Of a DNA stretch of 64,000 nucleotides, positions 59,510-64,000 are shown one piece after another (within the stretch, counting starts at the first letter, position 1; every line of letters starts with the position of its first letter). Source of the stretch: Misgurnus anguillicaudatus. Its lineage: Eukaryota > Chordata > Actinopteri > Cypriniformes > Cobitidae. The translations under genes were made by a program, and so were the position numbers. Below the pieces are notes generated by a model, which had not been told where the DNA came from, did no database searches, and saw only the letters and a list, made by a program, of their open reading frames with translations. The stretch lies in NCBI RefSeq assembly GCF_027580225.2, contig NC_073352.2, forward strand, positions 34,831,501 to 34,895,500, read 5' to 3'.

Positions 59510-60290
59510 TCATCGAGCTGCTATAGGAAGCCAGTGTAACTTGACAAAGAGAGGAGTGACGTGCGCCCTCTTTGGCTCATTAAAGACTACTCTTACCGCT
59601 GCATTCTGAATCATCTGTAGGGGTTTGGTTGTGCAGGCTGGAAGCCCTGCCAGTAGCACATTGCAGTAGTCCAGCCTGGACAGGACAAGAGCTTGGACTA
59701 GGACCTGCGTAAGTTTCCTAAGTTTCATTTAGGAAAGATCTAATTTTCCTAATATTGTATAGGATGAATCTACAAGAGCAAGCGGTGCTGTCAACATGGG
59801 ACGTGAAACTAAGCTGATCATCAATGACCACTCCCAGATTTTTGGTCGTCCTGGAAGGCGTGATGGTCGAGGAGCCTTGTTGAATGGAGAGGTTGTGCTG
59901 AATCTTTGGTTCAGAGGATATGACAAGCAGTTCTGTCTTGGCGAGGTTAAGCTGGAGATGGTGATCCTTTATCCAGAGTGAGGATAAAGTCCCTCAGGCA
60001 TGCCGAGATGCAGGCAGAAACCGTGGGATCATCAGATTGGAACGACAAGTGGAGTTGAGTGTCGTCCGCATAGCAGTGGTGGGAAAAGGCATGTTTTCGA
60101 ATGACAGAGCCCAGGGATGTCATGTATATCGAAAAGAGCAGCGGTCCAAGCACAGAGCCTTGAGGCATCCCGGTATCGAGACATTCGGGTTCGGAGATGT
60201 CACCTCTCCAGGATACCTGAAATGACCTACCCGAGAGGTGTGACTTGAACCATTGAAGCGCTGTGTCAGAGACACCCATAGCCATGAGGG
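59510..60290 (-). pseudogene. L2-like LINE reverse transcriptase fragment
   Basis: On the minus strand the remnants run in order. VSDTALQWFKSHLSGRSFQV, GMPQGSVLGPLLFSIYMTSL and the catalytic box HHCYADDTQLHL come first. Further on, after frame changes, come LSRLDYCNVLLAGLPACTT, KPLQMIQNAAVRV and FNEPKRAHVTPLFVKLHWLP. This order and wording fit the L2 group of fish LINEs. Frameshifts and stops break the frame, and neither the 5' nor the 3' end is present. Confidence 0.82.
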
Positions 60291-60344
60291 CTACGCATCG
60301 GTGTACATATATAGTACTCCTGCAAAAAGCCTATGATATCTTTT

Positions 60345-60495
60345 ACCTGACGGGAGGAGTTCTAGTGGACCAATCACAGAATTTGCGGTCCATGTAGAAC
60401 GGATGTCTTGTTAAAATTTTGCCAAGGTGCGCATCAGGCTGCGCACAGCCTACAGATAATCTACGGGTGCCACGACTTAGACCTTATGCATGACT
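60345..60495. repeat. Fragment of the Harbinger-type MITE at 9.3 kb
   Basis: ACCTGACGGGAGGAGTTCTA, GTGGACCAATCACAG, TTGCGGTCC and AGGTGCGCATCAGGCT match 9668-9765 closely. The terminal part is decayed but still ends in a GACTTTAA-type edge. The left half is missing. Confidence 0.7.
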
Positions 60496-60699
60496 TTAAC
60501 TTGCACTTAAAAGATGAGACAGAGATGGCTCCTTTAAAAACCTTTTTGGGAAAAAAATAGTTATTTTCTGGCATGAACTTTCTGTAGCATCTTTACTTTT
60601 AAGAGTGAAGCCAAAATGATTGTAATTCAGAATGAGGATTCACAAACAGGCTGAGAATGTCAACCAGACAACTTTCTGTCTGTATAGGAAACCCAACAG

Positions 60700-60808
60700 A
60701 TGTCGGCACGTCCACTGCTGTCTGCTCTGCTGCTGTTCGGTGTTTTCAGTGTCACGTATACATTTGCTGCTCCAGACAGGCTGTTCTGCTACATTATTCA
60801 CTTTCTTG
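60700..60808 (+). CDS. Possible first coding exon with a signal peptide
   Basis: The ATG at 60700 opens 36 codons. MSARPLLSALLLFGVFSV has the n-region and hydrophobic core of a signal peptide, with a plausible cleavage site after TYTFA. A strong donor, CTTG|GTGAGT, ends the segment at 60808 in phase 1. No following exon was recognised in the remaining 3 kb, and no family could be named. The base at -3 of the ATG is C, a weak context. It may be a genuine exon of an unknown downstream gene or a chance frame. Confidence 0.3.
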
Positions 60809-61884
60809 GTGAGTTACTGAAAGACACGCACACACATACACCATTTCTTTTGTCACAACATAAGCAGGTTTTTGTTTGTCACATATTTACAATGTTTCTC
60901 TCTTGCTGTCAGGCACTAGATCTTCACGGCTGTCCAAAACCTTATTGGCTATGATTTGTGTCAGAGTCTGACAGTTTCAGCGCTGGGTATGTAAGTTAGA
61001 TGCATCAGGACACAGCAGTCAGGACCCATTTTCACAGATCACAGTACTGTAAGTCCGGCTGAACTGGAGAACCGAGGATCAGCGATGTTGTTTCTGACCT
61101 GGACCACCTGCTCTCAGCTGAGGGACGTCACGGAGAGTTTATGCTGCATGTTGGTATCTTCATGTCTTGGTTATGTGTCGAATTTTGCAGGGACATTTAC
61201 TGACAAGCAGTGAACAACAACTCAGAATACAGGGACAGAAAATGAGACCTTGCATTGTCTTGTAATAACAGAATGGGAGATTTGCTTACTACCTTGATTT
61301 AGTAGTTTAGTATGAGAATTAGTAAAATCTCCAAATTTAGTTTAATAACTCACCATTAGAGTTTATTTTAGGTTACAAGATAAAACAATTTTAAGCCACA
61401 ATTATAATTCTCATTGTTATAATAGTCATGAGAATTAGATCGTAATAGTGTTAAGTATTAAGTCAAGTACTTTAAAGGAACATAAAAATGAATCAGCCAC
61501 ACATACTGTCTCAATAACTCTCTTTTGTGCTTTATTAAGCATTAAATTAAGTCATAATGTAGTGCCACTGTATTCACTTAAATTACGTATTCATTTCATC
61601 ATGTCCTTTTGTGCTCTTCAAAAGAAAGAAAAAGAAATATCATTATTAACTGTACATGAATATACTGAACTGTTGTTTCAACTCATGGTTGGGTAAAATG
61701 TGGATAAACCCAACTGCTTGTTTAAATAAACCTAGAAAATCTCCATATCGCTGGCTGACAAAAACTGTGCATCTCTATTTTAAGTCATTTTTACTTTTTG
61801 CATAAGTTATTGCTATTGATAACCCTTTACGTCTGGGTTTTGCATAACAACATTTTGACCAAATTGACAAAAAACCTGAGTGTC
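60809..61884. other. Intergenic or intronic, nothing recognised
   Basis: AT-rich sequence with an isolated TGGGTT-rich piece at about 61.68-61.74 kb related to the neighbouring MITE. No exon with good splice borders and family similarity was seen. Confidence 0.45.
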
Positions 61885-61957
61885 TACATACAGTAAAATT
61901 TATATAACCAAAAAAAGTGCTGGGTTATTTTCAACCTAATCGTTGGGTTAAAAAGTA

Positions 61958-62133
61958 CGGAGCCCCTAAGGGGACATGGAGCAAAAATTAAATAAAGTTT
62001 ATTTTTGCGGGCGCACGTGAAACTATTGCATGCGCATGTGACTAAACTTTAAAATAAATTCTGCACGTGAAGGTTTCGCGTGAGCACATGAAACTAAACT
62101 TTTTTTTGCTACAATGTCACCTTAGGGGCTCGG
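61958..62133. mobile_element. CACGTG-rich MITE, copy D
   Basis: The left terminus is CGGAGCCCCTAAGGGGACAT, the right terminus is GTCACCTTAGGGGCTCGG, and TA lies on both sides. The interior includes GCGCACGTGAAAC and CTGCACGTGAAGG. The element is 176 bp long. Confidence 0.82.
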
Positions 62134-62173
62134 TAAAAAAGGGACGAGCCCAGCTGGTTGGGTTGTAATTTTA

Positions 62174-62329
62174 TGGAGCCCCTAAGGGGACATGAAGTAA
62201 AAATTAAATAAAGTTTATTTTCATGTGCGCATGTGAAACTATCACACGCGAAACTAAACTTTTTAAAAAAGTCTGCAGATAAAACTAAACTTAAAATTTT
62301 TTTACTCCAATGTCACCTTAGGGGCACGG
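62174..62329. mobile_element. CACGTG-rich MITE, copy E
   Basis: The left terminus is TGGAGCCCCTAAGGGGACAT, the right terminus is GTCACCTTAGGGGCACGG, and TA flanks both sides. It is 156 bp long and in the same orientation as copy D, 40 bp away. The interior is shorter and its CACGTG motifs have decayed to CATGTGAAAC. Confidence 0.82.
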
Positions 62330-62461
62330 TATAATTTAACTTATGCTGGTCAAATATAAACTTTTTCTGGGCTGGGTTTGTCCGTCGCTTTTTTTTACTC
62401 AACACTGGGTTGAAAGTAATCCAGCATATTTTTGAATGGAGGACATTTTATATGAATTTTA

Positions 62462-62845
62462 GGTAACACTTTATTTTACAACCCGCAAAGTACCGCGTAA
62501 TTAAACTGAATTTACAGCATACCTATTTGTAACAACAGAGTAAAATTACGAAAATTAACCATGGTTTTATTGTGGTAAAAGTGTAGTAACCATGGTTTTT
62601 TGGTGTATTGATTACTGTGAGCAGAACCATGGTTTTACTACACTAACCGTGGTTTAACTATGGTTTTTGAAAACCATGGTTGTCAAAGCCATGGTTATTT
62701 TGTGGTTACCATGGTTTTGCTACAGTAACCATGGTTTTTTGGTTTTAACTGTAGTAAAACCATGGTTAATTTTCGTAAGGGTACTCTGTTGTAAGTACTT
62801 GTAGGTATAGGCGGTACTTTGCGGGTCGTAAAATAAAGTGTTACC
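62462..62845. mobile_element. hAT-type MITE filled with AACCATGGTT palindromes, 384 bp
   Basis: The terminal inverted repeat is GGTAACACTTTATTTTACAA on the left and its inverse on the right, continuing through CCCGCAAAGTACC with one mismatch. Both sides carry a perfect 8-bp duplication, GAATTTTA (62454-62461 and 62846-62853). The interior has about eight CCATGG cores within AACCATGGTT-like palindromes, spaced irregularly. It is non-coding. Confidence 0.9.
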
Positions 62846-62932
62846 GAATTTTATAATTTAAAGAGCAGGGTTTTCTTAAACAATTTTACACCTAAGGGTG
62901 GTTTCCCTGGACAGGACTTTTTTTACTCTTTC

Positions 62933-63417
62933 ACAGCCATTGACGAGATATCTCGTCAATTAAGAGAAAACGCTTCCCCGCCAATGACGAGATTTTCCGT
63001 CTTTCAGCAATACCGCTATTATCCACCAGGTGGCGCACTTCCGCAACTTTTTAAACCCGGAAGTATTGCCCTATGGCAAGCGGCTGCATGTTTTAAAGAT
63101 CGCTCTGAATGGGATCTCTATGAAAAGTCCGTCACAAAAATGGAATTATCTCTGCTTTTTGCTCAAAATGAGGTGAGGTGTTTTTGCAGAAACCTACCCA
63201 TATTCAAAAGCTGATTACTAAAAAACTACTGAAGGTAGGATGAAACGTTTTTTTTTTGTTTGAAAGCAGAGGGTCTGTTCTTTCATTTGGTTTATTGTAT
63301 GTTTATATATTTGAAGAAGAACATTTTCTGGAAGGCATTAAACTTTTGTGAAAAATCATGAAAAACGCTGGCGCTGGCTGGCAACTTTTTTAAAAAACGC
63401 TGGCGGTGAAAGAGTTA
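62933..63417. repeat. MITE, ACTCTTTCACAGCCA family
   Basis: The left part has ACTCTTTCACAGCCATTG followed by a GACGAGATATCTCGTC palindrome. The right part ends GCTGGCGGTGAAAGAGTTAA, a partial inverse of the left. The right half matches, inverted, the fragment at 12548-12695. It lies inside a repeat whose other half continues at 63.42-63.6 kb. Confidence 0.7.
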
Positions 63418-64000
63418 AGTCTCAGACTAAAATGCATATTTGAGCTGCCTTAATTTAAAAACACCTGACATATCCTATATCAGTGCCATTGTTTTGTCTA
63501 TGCACACCAGTATTGTTTTTGTAAGATTTGTTTGAAAAAAAAAAACGACTTAATTGTCCTTAGGTCCTAGTCCTGAATTAATCTAAACCCTGTGCACCCC
63601 TCTATGTATTAAAGCACGCTACTTTTATATTCTGGACTCATCTGCTTGCCTGTACATGATTTATTTTTAAAGTGTGATATCCCATCATCTTAAGTGCTAT
63701 GAGTTAAATTAAAGTGTACCGTGTACTGAGCAGAAAACAGTTGTAAAATCTTGATTTAAATGTTCTGTTGATTTTGGACTAACACTGAAAAAGGCCAGAA
63801 CTCGAAGATGCATTTAAACAAGAATACTTCAGTGATGGTATCAAATGATAATACAGTGGTACTGTAATATTACCACATTACTGAATAATAACCATATTCA
63901 TATACAGAAGCATGGTATTTACATGCTACACCAAAGTATTTGTGTTTCCATGATACAGTACATATCCCAAAAACATGGTGCTTTTTGTTAGGGTTTGAAG
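63418..64000. other. Right flank of the window
   Basis: 63450-63595 matches the repeat at 45455-45925. From about 63.85 kb, words such as GTGGTACTGTAATATTACCA and AAACATGGTGCTTTTTGTTA resemble a decayed relative of the CATGG-rich MITE. No gene is visible. Confidence 0.45.

Larger units (their letters stand above)
61885..62440. repeat. TGGGTTA-rich MITE, copy 2, split by two other MITEs
   Basis: Edges AGTGCTGGGTTATTTTCAAC (about 61.92 kb) and CACTGGGTTGAAAGTAATCC (about 62.40 kb) belong to the family seen at 36120-36487. Two CACGTG-rich MITEs (61958-62133 and 62174-62329) interrupt it, leaving host pieces of about 73, 41 and 110 bp. Confidence 0.7.

Noticed and set aside
1..64000. CRISPR arrays, bacterial operons, riboswitches, phage or integron structures
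   Set aside because: Exon-intron structure and fish repeats show a vertebrate genome. The tandem arrays seen are satellites or MITE interiors.

Overview
The window is nuclear DNA of a bony fish, most likely a cyprinid. The evidence is short coding exons with canonical GT/AG borders in very large AT-rich introns, and a dense mixture of fish-type transposons: Tc1-like elements, many MITEs with hAT, Harbinger and TA-type target duplications, L2-like LINEs, tRNA-derived SINEs and a DIRS retrotransposon. It holds no bacterial operon and no CRISPR array.

Region 1-46.7 kb is the 3' half of one host gene on the + strand. Five exons (1987-2399, 12007-12198, 31080-31398, 34522-34685, 46187-46406) join with fully compatible phases. 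They encode the C-terminal multi-membrane half, about 435 residues, of PIGG (GPI ethanolamine phosphate transferase 2). The catalytic N-terminal half must lie upstream of base 1. The introns are 9.6, 18.9, 3.1 and 11.5 kb and are filled by nested mobile elements.

The main object in intron 2 is a 6.3 kb DIRS element (13165-19478), antisense to pigg. It has inverted terminal repeats, an internal complementary region that exactly joins the two element ends, an open RT-RNase H frame, a tyrosine recombinase with one nonsense codon, and a gag broken by one frameshift. It sits inside a hAT-like element (12866-20138) with a near-perfect 8-bp target duplication. The same intron carries a broken Tc1-like transposon with perfect 29-bp TIRs (21763-22905).

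Region 46.7-64 kb lies downstream of pigg and has no gene that can be assigned firmly. It contains a 0.8 kb minisatellite (50.05-50.84 kb), a 5'-truncated LINE with a GAT-type tail nested in a MITE (53.4-55.2 kb), an L2-like LINE fragment (59.5-60.3 kb), a possible signal-peptide exon (60700-60808) and a cluster of nested MITEs (61.9-63.4 kb). Two MITE families stand out: a TA-flanked family whose interior is built of CACGTGAAAC-type motifs (five copies), and a 384-bp hAT-type element filled with AACCATGGTT palindromes.

No new defence or enzymatic system was found. The novelty is in transposon architecture, nested histories and possible effects on pigg splicing.
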